The position numbers were made by a program, and so were the translations under genes. Shown here one piece after another: positions 1 through 12,800 of a stretch of 64,000 nt of DNA. The notes under the pieces are model-generated. The model was not told the origin of the DNA. It did not search any database and saw only the letters and a list, made by a program, of their open reading frames with translations. This DNA comes from Tigriopus japonicus (lineage: Eukaryota; Arthropoda; Copepoda; Harpacticoida; Harpacticidae). How positions within the stretch are numbered: position 1 is the first letter of the stretch; each line of letters opens with the position of its first letter. The stretch lies in NCBI GenBank assembly GCA_010645155.1, contig CM021316.1:11764290-11828289 (forward strand). The letters run 5' to 3'.

Positions 1-3000
1 ATCTCATAACAACCCATGGAGATCGAGCTTTTGGGACAGACTAAGACCTACTGATTTAACAGTGTGTTCTTGTTGGGAAGGGGGTGATGGAAATGGCGGG
101 TATGAAAGTGTGTAATTCACTCATCTTGAGAATAAATGATGAACAATACAAGGGAGAACGAAACTTTTCTTCAGGCGGGTAATTGAATTACCCCGCCATC
201 GATCTCTTTAGAACCCAACTAAATTTGAATGGTTGGAAAGGAATGCGCAAAATCTTGTCAAGTCCGAATAAAAATCCCGATCAAAAAAAGTGTGTCAGGC
301 AGTTAGTTGTTGAGCTTTAACATTGGTGTGACCTCGAGACAGACGGATTGAATTTTGTTTCCACTTAATGGGAAATGCAGACTCTACGTCATGTCTGAAA
401 ACATTTGGGGCCACATCGAGTATGTGCAGCACAGTAGAAGAGAGAAAGAGAGCAGCAAAATAAGAAACGAGTTATCGTTTTTGAAGGAGGAGACGAGCGA
501 AAACTCAGATCTCGAATTCTTCTCCCGGGGATAAAACAGAAAAAAAGTTGGTCCATTGCCAAAATCGGGTCTAACTTCGCGCGGAAGCGAATATTTCAAC
601 CTGGATATCAGACTCAGGACAAGAAGCAGGAAAATGAAGACGTCAAAATACTCGACTTTAGTAAGATGTTTGCTCCTAAGCGAACAAACACGATACTCTA
701 GACTCATGGAGTGCTTTTTCTTGTACTTGTGTGCCAACGTATTGGTGAGAAATTCTCTTTTCCTCGAGAATTAAGCATCGATCGAGGTCGAGATTTTCTG
801 GACCGGAAAAAGGCTAAAATGAAATCATTTATCAAAAAGTCAAAGACAGTGGACAAATACACGTCTCGTCGAGTTCGTAAGTCGCCTTAAATCAAGCTCA
901 AGACGTCCACTTAACGCTGATATTTGCCTTTGTATCCGTCGCAATAAAATTGGGCAACGTTGCAAAAACAGAGATTACCATTGCTTCGTATGAGCCACGA
1001 GCAACACGAATTCGGAAGAGATAACACGCGAAGCTTATAGCATGTTCAATGTGCAGGAATCACAGCTCTACGAAGGACGACTCACCCACCATGTTTAAAA
1101 GATGAGAACTCATCTCATGGGTCATTTGTATCTCCAGCAGTCAGACGACTTCAATCAACAGAGGTCGATTACAAGGAGCGCTCTTCTATGTACTTGGCTT
1201 ACTTACTAACTTACTTACTCTTCCGTCTCTCCTCAGGACTCACTTATGCACTTTTCACCCCCAACAAACTACAAACGATTTCGCTGCTTGTCGGCAAGTC
1301 GGGAATTGAAATTCACTCAATTCGTCTCGTTAGAAACAGTCATGGACTCCTTAATTAGACGGATGGAGGTCGGGTATCAGAGTTGTGCATTTTCGCTCGT
1401 CTCCATAACGAAGAGGTGTCCGTTCCAGCAAATTCTCAAGACTGAATTGCATCTTCTCTCTCGAGAAAACGAGTTCATTGCACATTTTCTGCCTTGTAGT
1501 ACTGCAACTCATGGACATGACCTTCCACTAAGGTGAAAAAATTAGCCGTTTTCTTGGTAGTTGGAAGTGTTGGAGTGATTACTAGCTATCATTTGATCAA
1601 TTAGGAATGGTACTCAAGCTTTCAAGGGAATTGGAAAGAACTCGATCGCGATCGTTTCGAACGTCGGTCAGTCAGTCAGTCAGTTAACCGTCGCTTTTTT
1701 TTCAACCCACCCCGATGGTCGCTCTGCACTGTCAATCAAATTGCAATTGAAGTGAAGACGAACTATACTATACTCGAATGTCCAAACGTTCACTTTTTCC
1801 CCTCTTGCGAGGAGTATTGCACCCAAAACCACTGCCCAAATTGTTCCACGTCCATTGTTCGAAAGAACCCAGAGTGATTTGGGCAAGTTAGAACGTGGTT
1901 TCTTTCAGTGACTAATCCAATGGGAATAAAGTGCAAGTGATTGGGCCTGGCTCTCCTCTTTCAATCGTTGGAGCTCATATCGGAGGGTTTCATGAGGATC
2001 AGCTGTCTCAGTTTGAGCAGGGTATTTTTTCGTCTTTTTGTTCTGATATTTTTGACAGATTGTCGATATCAATTTTTAGAAGAGCTAAATGGTTCAAACC
2101 GCTCTCGCGCCCCCTTCTCCCAAATCCAAGCTGAATTTTCAAGTGGAATTGCCATCCCATTCAACGCTTCCCTTACCTAGTTTCCTAGTCCTTTCAAAAA
2201 TTGCCATGATTTTTCCTGTACAGGCAAAACATTTTTAGGTTGGTTGCAGCTAGTGGATCAATTGCTCTGAAAAGTTCGTACGTACGTGTATGTCTATGCG
2301 TACTCAACCTCTGAACGTACGAGTGTGAAGTATGAAACCCATGAAATGGTTGATTGGCTCCGGCCATGTCCACATGAAATTGAAGCCTTTTTCTGAATCG
2401 ATTCTTTCTAGTCGTCTTTCTGCTTTCAAACTGATTTGACAAATGATTTTTCACTGATGGACCCAAATGTTGTACAATACTACTATTATTTTGATTGCCA
2501 TTGCCCCACGTCCGTGGACAACACTTTGCACGGCTGCATTACAAACGGGAAAAAGTTATCAAGGGGGCGAATCAAGGGAAAAAAGAGGAATGATTCATGT
2601 TGTTGCAAGCAATGTCACTCATTTCACTTCAGTCAGCTAGCCAGGGGCAAATCAGTCCCATGAGGGGGACGACACATACTACATACGTACTGAACATTAG
2701 GCAATACGAGAGTGTCTATGAAGACGAGAACCGCCCGCCGTTCCAAGTCTTGGTTAATTATGATTATTTTTCAGCCTGTGTTTATGCACACTTGTGCATT
2801 GTTTATACCCCTGACATTGCCACATTTATAATGTCTAATAACAAGAGTGGACAGAATTCGGGAAATCATTAATCAACACAGACGTAACGTGCAAAGCCTC
2901 AACGACTTCTTGTCGTATACACAAAAAATTGGTTATCAAATCGTTGACCCGATGACTATTAATAATAACAACACTACACACGCCAACATCAAAGGCCCCC

Positions 3001-5047
3001 AAAACCCGGTTTATTCTACTTGAGGAAGTTGGCTCTACCTAAATATAGGTGCACATTGCCATTCACCTTTATGCACTCGCTCTCTCGGGGATTTTGTTGT
3101 CCAAGCGAGATAGTGGTCAAATGCGATCGAGTGACTGACTGCCTGGCCCACCCCAGTGAATAGATCTGACTCATTTAGTATTTAAATTGCGGCCTTGTAG
3201 CGAGTTTCGCTCAATTAAGAGACACCTCACTCGTGACAGTTCAGCTCTCTCTCTTTCTTTCTATGTCTTTCTAGGACATTGGCCATTGAATCGGGATATT
3301 TAAGCGATACTAATCATAGGAAGAAAAAACACACAGGTACATGAAGTCGCATAACGGGAAATGTGAGTACAACATGCCGAAGAGAGTCAAATGTGCTATT
3401 GGTTTTATTTTTCGGCCAGAAAACGGCACAAAGCTGCTCGTGGATGATCAATCGGGGAATGCAATATGTTGTGGTTATTGCATGAGCCAGGGAAAATCTG
3501 AAATCCAATTTCGCCCATTTCACGACTTCTGCACTTCATCCTCACGAAAATTGGATTTCAGTGTTCCCACTTCCGAAGAATGAAGGAATGACCTACTATT
3601 TCACTTGGAACGACCGCCAGTAGTTTTCTCTGAGATCTCAAGCAACCAATTCTTACGATCTTCTCGACTTGTTTTTTCGAAGATGTGAGACTTCATTGGA
3701 AAACACCATCGGCAACCCTGAGAGGAGTCATTGGTTTTCGATTTCACGAAATATCTAGTGTTGGCCGAGATGGATCGAGGGCTCGCAAAAACCGTCACAT
3801 TTAATTATCCTGTCAATTTTCCTGTGGAGATGTTTGTCCAGCGATCGGTGTCCGTACATACTACATACATACGTAGAGCTATGGTTTCTTCATTCTATGC
3901 AATGCTACTCGACTTGAATTGGATTCGGACAAAAAGCGGGAAGTTCGCGGTTTTCTTTGCAATCACTGAGGGAAAATCTAAAGGAAGAAAGATCATCGAG
4001 CAGGGGGGATTTGACCACGAATTCAATATGGAATTCGGATTAGAAAACTTTTGCTCGCCAGACAGGATTCCCAGATGAATATCGCGGTAACAAGGTAATA
4101 ATTTAGTGTCTACACTACTTCACCAATGCTCTCGTCTTGTTACGGGAGGAAATCGTTTTATTGGCGACATATTGAGCAAAAACACATCCTCGGCTATTGT
4201 ACTTTTGAACTGACGATATTGAGATGGATTGGGGCAAAAACGATGTCCGGTTGTTCAATAAGATACGCATGAATATTCCGAGACAACACTTACAATGCAG
4301 TTAACCATTCTCGTAAGAAAACGGGGGTTTGAGAATCTCGTCAGATTAAAACTGAAATACCCCAAAGACAGGGCCCATTTCTCAAGGCCCCATGGAGGCT
4401 AATTCCCTGGAATTTGGGCGATTTTTAAACAACGATTTCGAGAATGATGATCGCGTACTTCTTTGAGAGAAGATGTACATTTAATATTGGAAATAAAATT
4501 TAAAAAAAAAAAGCGATGTGCCGATTCTTCGAACACGATCCAACAAGAAGACCTGTTCGAGCATATGAGGTTTCAACATTGACTAATTATTTGGTTGCTC
4601 TTTAATGAGATCCAAGTTTTAGCTCCACTGGAAGCTCGTTGCAGCGTTTCCTTGATGAATATGATAGCTGTTTCATAATGATTTTTCTGCCAAATGAGTG
4701 GTGGTTCTAATTGCTTTGTTGTTGACGGTTTTGCGTTTCCATTTTTTTTCTTCTTCTCAGCCAACAATTTCTCCTCGTTGTCAAGTATATGCATGCATGC
4801 AAGCTACTACCTACAAACCAACTACACTTTGGTGGTTCGTTGTTCATCGTGGTTTGGGCCAGAACTTCATCTTTCCAACTCATTGACTCCCGTTCACATC
4901 TATGTTGCAACAACTTAAGGCTCGTCGGCCTTCATTCTCACTCACTCCATAGATTCCCGTTGGGAAGACTAGAGTGGAGTTCAATCAGTGAGTGAGTGCA
5001 TGCATATGACGTACACATCAGAACGTCAAACTAATATGCCTTGATGA

Positions 5048-5093
5048 GTAGTGGTAGTGGTAGTAGTAGTAGTGGTTGTAGAAGTATTAGTAG
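5048..5093. repeat. Imperfect (GTA/GTG)n trinucleotide repeat
   Basis: A run of GTA and GTG triplets, read directly from the sequence. It lies in non-coding sequence and is probably a decaying microsatellite. Confidence 0.8.
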
Positions 5094-8000
5094 CTGGAGA
5101 GGTGGTTCGTCTCTTTCTTGGATGGAGAAGGAAGGCGTTGTGTTCAAACTTTGTTCATTCTGCATAAGAATGCGAGGCTGAGAACTTTGAAGTGCAGGGG
5201 GCTAAATGAATGTCGTCTTGAATATGCCATGGTGGTGGTCGGTGGAGCAAGGATGGTTTATTGAAGTGGCCAAAACCGCAGTAATTACTCAGCTCCTATC
5301 ACACATGAACGAATGGATTTTGCCAGCTCGAGCTGACTGCTTCGCCACTTTATCTGTCGAGTGAATCTTTTCATTTACTCAAGACAGATCCGGGCACAGG
5401 AAATTAACAACTCGATAGTATGCCTACAAGGGCTAGTGGGGTTATCAAGTTAGTTGGTGGTTCTCATTTCGGCGCAAAACTGAATTACGTTTGATTTTAG
5501 CCAATACATCTGTGTAGATTTGGATTCGGCTGTAGAAGAACTCGAGCAAGTGGCGAAAATGATGTCTGTTCAAGCGAGAACATGTGAGCAACTCTGAGTC
5601 ACGAAGCCCGACTCTCAGGTGAATTAATCACATTTTAATTATCACCGCAAAAGATGGCAGAGAAAATATAAAAAAGTAAATATGACGTTGCCCGTGGGAC
5701 AAAAGAGAAAAAGAGAAGCTATTTGTGAGGAGAGTCAGATGAAAAATGATGCAAATTTGCATTTCGTAATGATGTTGTGGCCAGGGAAAACATACCGCGG
5801 AAACAATTCACTAACAAAAGAAGTTTTTGGTCATTATCCTCCTTCTTCTCTCACAGTGCTTCTCAACAGCTGATTTGGCGAGTACTGAAACGTCTCGCCC
5901 TTTTTGCTCTGCAATTGCCGTTTGAGCATTTTTGCAAGCGCCTTCAGCCGCGAAGTGCAAACTCTTGTAGTCTAGTCAGATTGGAAGGCAGCCTTCGAAA
6001 AAGGGGTTTCCTTGCGCTCCCTCTTTTTTGCCAAGTCAGTTCACGCGAATCTGACGTCACGAATGCAGAAAAGAGGATTTCCCACAATTCTTTGGTTGAG
6101 AATGGTGAGTCGAATTGTATTACAGGGTTGCTAAAGAAAACGCAATTGTTAACAGATTCGAGGCGACCATGCCAAATGGAGAGCAATAGAAGCCTTGCGT
6201 TTATTCATAAGATGGAATAATTATTGCTCAGGATCACGTTTATGTGGCTTCAAATTAGCTAATGCCGTTGGTATGAGTGCACTTTACAGCTTTCTGCTAT
6301 GTTCAAAGGCTTTTTTTCCGGATTCAAGACCAAGCCAATGTGTTTAGATTGAGATAGAGCATTGCCTTCAAAGTAGCACTCTCTGTTTTGCTCTGTTTCA
6401 TAAACAATGGGTGCTTCCACGTCTCAGATGTGTTGATTGACTTTGCTAAATTTGATGGAAGTCTCATTCATCATTCTTAAAGTCAGCTGGCGAGTCTACA
6501 GGATGGTTTTTTTCTCTCATCCAACCAATATTATACTCGACTAGCCTCCAGGGACTGGATATGGGGAAGTAGCTCTCTCGTCTCATTACAAATCATCAGG
6601 TTGGCTAAAAAATGAACCATTTCCATATTTTGCCCATCTGCCAGTGAGGTTCGTTAATTGCGGCAATTCCGCCAAGAAATCTCCTCTAGTGTCGAGCTAC
6701 GAGGTTTGAAAAGTAAGTGATCCATAAAAGCTAGACCTAAATAGACCTATTACCCAGCTTCCTTCAACGGCCGGCCTCATTCAACGTCAAAAGGATGCCT
6801 AAAAAAATTGCCTTGTAGGACAAATCAGTCGACCGTTTCCAGTCAATTTTGGGCATCATAACAAGGCCTAAGGCGAGTATCTTTTTCAAGTTGAACTGAT
6901 GATGGTTCGTTCGAGCGAACGGTTCTACCACTTCAATGTAAATCAATGAGTGGGGTTCCAAATTTGCCATGATGAGTGGGGCCCTATCATTAGTTCAATG
7001 ATGGAAGACACGCCGATTTTGCCAATTTCGGAACCTTGACTCTCGAAGCAACTGTTTGTGGGTTTGAAACGATTGAGAAACAACAGTTGTTGAAAAGAAA
7101 CGTTTTCCGGGGCTTTCTGATCATTTGAGGTCTGCAAAAACTACAGGCCTGGAATGTAAAACCCTTGATTTCTAACTAGTATAAAAAGGCCGAGACAAAG
7201 AGGGGCGTGTAAGTGTGTGAGTGTTTGTAATCTCACGGGTAAACAAAAAAGCATACAAAAGACGTCGTCTTTGACTTCTTCCGTCGAGGCTTGTCAAAGA
7301 CTTACATATGAAAATGGGGCCAAAAAACGGTGAGGTGTATTTTTCCCTCTCGGAAGCGAAAAACGCTGCAGAACATATTTCATTGACGGGAGAAACTTCA
7401 CGTCTCGTTTTAGAACTGCGACAATGAGCCACGACAGTCTGCTTAATCAATGATATATGGTTGGAAGGGAGAGAAAGAGAGATATTTAGGGGCCCATTAA
7501 AAGCATGCATACGCCAGGTTCCTTTTTTATCATGAGTGATGGGAACCCAAGTGACTGTGTGAACATGGTGCAGATTTTGCCTCAAAAGAAGCACCCAACC
7601 GCCCCAAAACTCTCCCCAACCGATGGGCAAAGTGTTTCTTTTTTCGAATCGACTCACATTCACATTTCTTTTTAGCTCTGCTTCCTCAAAAATAATGTTT
7701 GCAAAGCCCGAAGGTCGATGGTCGGGAGACACGATTGGTTTCGGTTTCGAGGTAAGATGAATTTTGTCGTGATTCGAAGATAGAAATGACATATTTGACA
7801 TTCGTCAACCCCCAACAACATTGTGGAAGGCGGCCATCAAAACTCGATTTCGCTCGATACAATTGTCATGGCCCTAACCTTGAATATCGACCATTTTGCT
7901 CATTCTAGGTAGACATATCAAGGAAGGAAAACTATTAGAAGGAAGAAAAAGTATTAGCTCCTCAAGTTTGATGGCATCGTCATTTTTTATATATTTAAAA

Positions 8001-8210
8001 AGTTCTGATACCCAGGGCACACAATGATCGGTTTTAGGATTTTGATTGATTGATCAAAATATTCAACATTCCCCTCTTGATCCATAGCACCCCGAAACTA
8101 CCGTCTGAATGAAAAAACCTACTGGTTCAACATCTCTGTATGTAGCCTACATGCACACAAGAGCACTTCAATTTTGAATGCACCCAAACTTACTCGAACA
8201 AAGACGGCAT

Positions 8211-8240
8211 ACACACTCACACACACACACACACAACACA
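8211..8240. repeat. (CA)n dinucleotide microsatellite
   Basis: About fifteen CA units with one interruption (a T) near the start. It lies inside a chance open frame on each strand (Thr-His on +, Val-Cys on -), which is why those frames look long. Confidence 0.9.
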
Positions 8241-9420
8241 TCGAAACGAAGCCGAAGCAGCTGATTTGCAATATGTGCATAATTTTCCAATGGATCCTTC
8301 CGAGTTCGTGCCTGGGCATTGGATTATGCGCTAAATTCTCGATCAAACAATGCTATCTAGCCAAGGCTTTATTTTTCACAATAGGATTTTGTCAACCGAC
8401 CACCGACATCATCGAAGTTCATGATTTCGAATATCATCCGATGAAAGAACTCGATCCTCCGAAGCTTGGGAAACCGACCGTGTTTTAACTCAGTTAGTTT
8501 ATAGTTACTCGCTAGTCAGCTCAACATTGAGAACAGACCCGTACCGGACCTTTTGCTTCGGCTTTCGTCGGTTCAATTTGGAAGCCATCTTAATAAATGA
8601 ATCCCAGTGGACTTTGAGGCTATCAAAAAGCCAATATCCCGCGGGCTTGATCATGACCTAGTGGCCTTTCTCCCCCTTTCAATAACAATACTGCGACAGC
8701 GCTCGATCTGCGATCTGTCAGAAAATATCCCTCGTTTGATCTTGGGGGCCAGACAGGAGGAACATGGTGGCTCGAATTTGAGGCCAAGACACGAAATAGC
8801 AGAAGGAAGGGGAGAGAGAAAGAAAGAAAAAAACGAACCCGATTGCCCCTCGGTGTGCATAAGATTGTCTGGGTTGGCAAGTCAAATTTATTCGTTGTTT
8901 ACATAGAGGGTAAAAAAGTGGAAATGCCCGGGTTCGTGTTGGACGAATCATCGAAAGTTCAAGCCTGCCCGTGGAAAGACCGAAAGCCGGACTTTCAGAC
9001 TTTCAGGCGAGTAAATGTCAAAAGAATGCCAAGTCTAAACCGGGGATTGATGGGCAAATCGAGACTCGTTTTGCAAGGCCTCCGAAAGAGAGCATGCCGA
9101 GGAAAAACGTGTGGACTGTTAACCTTAATTTCGATATGGCATGCAGACAGGAATAGACACGTATGTGTGTTTTCCGGACGTGTGGAAAAATGGGAGAGAG
9201 AGTGACTTGTCGGTTTTATTAATATTAAAAGGTGTTGCTGTTATTGAATGTTGCAGTTGGTTGTTGCTTTTGCATTGAGGGTTCTAGCATTTCTTTCCGA
9301 CTGTTAAGCATTTAGTAAGCGGGGAGCAGACACCCTTTGATTCGTTACTCTTTCCCATTTTCCCCCGTTGGTCTTCCTCCTTATCCTTCCAGCTCTCTTT
9401 CTTGTGCCTTCCAAAGAGTG

Positions 9421-9466
9421 TAGTTGTGGGTGGATAGGTGGGTAGATGGGTGGGTGAGTGAGTGTG
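9421..9466. repeat. Degenerate GTGG/GTGA tetranucleotide repeat
   Basis: A G/T-rich tract of GTGG, GTAG and GTGA units just downstream, in minus-strand terms, of the candidate exon at 9490-9594. It could fall in the 3' untranslated region of that transcript. Confidence 0.7.
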
Positions 9467-9489
9467 CACTGTGCACTCCATTCTAGCCT

Positions 9490-9594
9490 TCATTCCCTTT
9501 TCCTCTTGGCGAACGAGCGCACAGAGTTGGCCTTGAAGGCTTCGTCTGCGAAACTCTTCTTCTTCTTCTCGGTGTACATGTACTGAACTCGTTC
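9490..9594 (-). CDS. Candidate terminal coding exon, Lys/Arg-rich C-terminus
   Basis: On the minus strand a good acceptor (TTGCTCATTTAG) precedes an open frame of 34 codons ending in TGA at 9490-9492. Read in phase 0 it gives a tail containing VQYMYTEKKKKSF and ending SFAKRKRE. The third codon positions are mostly G or C, as in the clear genes of this window, and the end resembles a basic nuclear-localisation cluster. The nearest upstream minus-strand exon (9886-10137) ends in phase 2, so a direct join would read a different, less protein-like frame (CTPRRRRRVS, stop TAG). Either a small exon of length 3n+1 lies between them, or this exon belongs to another transcript, or it is not real. I do not recognise a family. 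Confidence 0.35.
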   Translation of the reverse strand, partial: ERVQYMYTEKKKKSFADEAFKANSVRSFAKRKRE

Positions 9595-9885
9595 CTAAAT
9601 GAGCAAATGCTCACAATGTGTATGTGAGTGTATCGACTTGGTCTGATAAAGAGCGAAGTAGAGGGGGGGATATGGGTGCACAAAACAGAATCAGGAATTG
9701 TGTGCTAACATAGAGTGTTATTCATTGTACAAAATTGAGCAAATGCAAACAACAGCCTTCGTCAACACTTGAATCGGAGCAGATCCTCCATCCACTCCAC
9801 CATCACCTAACAACCTACCTGACTAACTAACTATCTCTCTGAGCTTTTACACCGAGTTTATCCTTAAATGATTGAACGCACTTAC

Positions 9886-12800
9886 TTTGAGATGTGATTC
9901 CAGATCAACGGCCACATGTTCAAGGGCACATTATTCAGTGGATGACCAGGCGGCATTGTTGTTGGGATGCTCGTGGGGGGCATGTGTTGGTTCGGTGGGG
10001 GACCACCACTGTGCAAATGGGACATGCCCCCATTAGCATTGGCCACGGCTGCCGCAGCTGCGGCATGCTGGAGTCCCGGTAAGAACGGGTGATGATGCGG
10101 GTTGAGCCCCAACATGTTGTGGTGTGATAAATGGGACCTGGGAGGGGGTGGGAATGGGGGTGGGGGTAAGAAGGTGGACTTCAAATCACTTGGGTAAGTC
10201 GTAATGGGCATTCAGAGTCTGCCTTGTGTCTGTTGTTCACAAAAGTTCTATAGAGGACCACCGTGGGTATGACCCATGGCAGGAAACATGTTCACCCTTC
10301 GAGATGCTCTTATCAAGTCCAAGTTTGGCCAGCTTTGCTAATGCAGTGTGCCTCTTCCACTTGTTCGTCGACGTCCTTGCCTTCCTTTTTGCTTGTCTTT
10401 GCGGAAAAAAAGAGTTTCTTGTTTTCCACGTTCTCCTCGTCGTCTCGTTCGTGTTCGAGTTGCGTTGATCCCGTGGGGTGCGTCCTTTTTTGGCCGTGGG
10501 TTCGTGCCTATTGGCCTTCGCGGTAGTAACCCAAGGGACAGAGAACGACTCACTCACTCACTCACAACGAGCACCACTCCTCTTCGGGTTGAAGTCTCTT
10601 CCTCTCTTGTGCAAAGGCCTCGTTCCCAAGGCCAAGAATGGCAAGAGCAACGCCGTAACAAGGCCTCGAATTGGCGGTGGTGGTCTTTCACAACTTCCTC
10701 GTTGCAAGGAAGGGTTATGCGAGAAAGCAGCACTTGCAAGCTCCACTGCAAGAAAGGCCTATTGCAATGTGTTTGGTAGTCCTTGGATGGTGGGGAATGG
10801 GAGAAACAAGACAAAGTAAAGGCCGCCTTGCTATGCGATAGTAGTTCTGCAAGGCCAAAAGGCTTAGTGCCCTTCGGTTCCTATTTCCTAGTCGGCACGA
10901 AAGCAAACTGAGAACAGCAACGATGATGATGATGATGATGATGATGAAGATAGTGATGATGATGGCTCTAGTCGTTGTTGAACAGAGAAGAGACGTAACA
11001 CTGAACTTGCACACAAGTCTTGGTTGGAGCTTGACATTGGAACAAGAACTGACCTTAGGGGATCAATCTTGGCTACGGTCTTCCTTTCTTTCTTTCTTTC
11101 TCTTTCTCCTGCAATATTTGGGACAAAAAGAAAGATTGCTGATCGTGCGTACCGTTCAAAGGAACACCGGATGAGATTAGCGAACTGGTTTCCGAATCGA
11201 GTGGATTCCTCAAAACAAAAGCACATGAACTTTCCTGGGCTGATCAAGTCGAGTTTGGGCAAACTTTAACTATCTTGACCTCAAAGTCAGAAGACACACA
11301 AGTCCACAGGTGAATTATGAACAAGTCCAAGGATGAGGTCTTTCGATTCGTCTGATCGAGAGTGCATGTCTTGAGAAGGAGAGCTCCACGAGGAATCTGT
11401 CACTTGTACGGAGCTTTTTGCGACTCGTCGGGGAAGAGGTTGATCGACTAGTACTCATCCACTGTGAGTAGTAGTTCTAGTACTAGTAAGGGTAAGCAAC
11501 GAACACGAAGACCGACGAAGGGACTGCTACTTCGACTTGCATATCAAATGCTGCTGAACATAGTGAATTCGCTCTTGGCCACCGACTCCTCTCTCACTCT
11601 ATTCCAAACTGTAGTCGCTCAAAGCATGCCGTTCTCTTCTTCTATATTCAGTGAAAGAGGAAGCTTTTTTTACTCGCATTAGGCCCGTCTCCCAGGGCCG
11701 AAAAACCTCGTAAAAAGTGACGGGTTGCGATCATTCCTATCTCTCCCTCGCTGAACTTGCATTAGACACATCAGGAGAGAAGGTGTGTGTGTTCGTTCCT
11801 CCCTTCCAACGGGGGTGCGTGCGTGCATGCGTCCGTGTAAAGTGGAGAGAAAAGAGTGCGATCCTCTGAAGTGCAATCGGAACCTCCGAAAAATTCTCTC
11901 CATTCCCGTGGACCCACGGGCATTCCCCGTGGAGAGAGACCGTCGGACACATTCGCGAGCAAGAGTGCGCAACTCCCGACGACGAAATGCAACCTCCATC
12001 CGCGATGTATCCTTCAGAAAGGCCAGCTCAGCAAAAAAGGGGCAATAAAGCGAGCGCGCGCTCTCTCTCTTGAGTGCAGCTTCTTGAAGCCGGCCCAATC
12101 GAGCATATGACATTGGCGGCGCGTCAGTTTTTTTGTGGTACGAAAGGAGATGCGCAAACGCAAGTACACGTGTGGAAGTGTACATGCAACTGCGCTCTCA
12201 AATGCATGTGAAGAAGAAGAAGAGGGCCTAAACGGGTTACATTTGCCAGTTCGGCGCTAGATGGATGGACATAGACCCAAGAAGGGAACGAGGAAACCGG
12301 ACCAGTTTAGGGTGCTAAAGGTGGTGGTGGATGTGGACGACGACGACGACGACCGCTGATCTTCATTCGGTTTGTTCCGCGATCACGAGGGTGGTGGTGG
12401 TGGCGGCAATTTTCTTTCTCATCGAGGACTCGACCACCGCGACACATTTTTGAAGGGGATTTTTTTTAACGATGCAACTTCAACGTTTCTGGTCATAGGC
12501 GAGCGTGTCTCTCTCCTTCTCTCTTTCTTTGTGTGTTTCTCCTTCCGACTCTCTCCCTCTTGCCTCTTTTCCTCCCTTGAATGGTATGGTTCAGGTCTGG
12601 TTGAGAAGGCTTCCAAAGAAGGCTCAAATAAAATAGAGGAGAGAAATCTCAAGAGAATGATGCACAAGGGGATTGATTCAAGTCGCGAAGGACAAGCTTT
12701 CTTGCATCGCGGGCATTAGTTCAAAGCTGACGTCAAGCATCCAACGACGAAATGAGACTGCATACCAAACTGGAATGGATTTAGCTAGCAACGGCAAGGG

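Larger units (their letters stand above)
1..9489. other. Gene-poor flank, no supported gene
   Basis: I see no coding region here that I can defend. Open frames occur on both strands (the longest is on the minus strand at 7172-7801), but none has recognisable domains, a convincing amino-acid pattern or paired splice sites. The stretch holds short tandem repeats (listed separately), ACTT-type repeats near 1197-1217, a CAGT run near 1669-1684 and isolated TATA-like strings such as the one near 7182. One weak candidate terminal exon (8385-8488, +) is described under findings. If the minus-strand gene at 9886-16373 continues leftward, part of this interval may be its intron. Confidence 0.5.

Noticed and set aside
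7172..7801. 209-codon open frame on the minus strand
   Set aside because: It is long, but has random-looking composition, no recognisable motif, and no supporting promoter or splice context. I could not defend it as a gene.
11679..12185. 168-codon frame on the minus strand within the 5.8-kb intron
   Set aside because: Arg/His/Ser-rich, with overlapping open frames on both strands in a locally GC-rich, repeat-rich segment. No domain or splice evidence.
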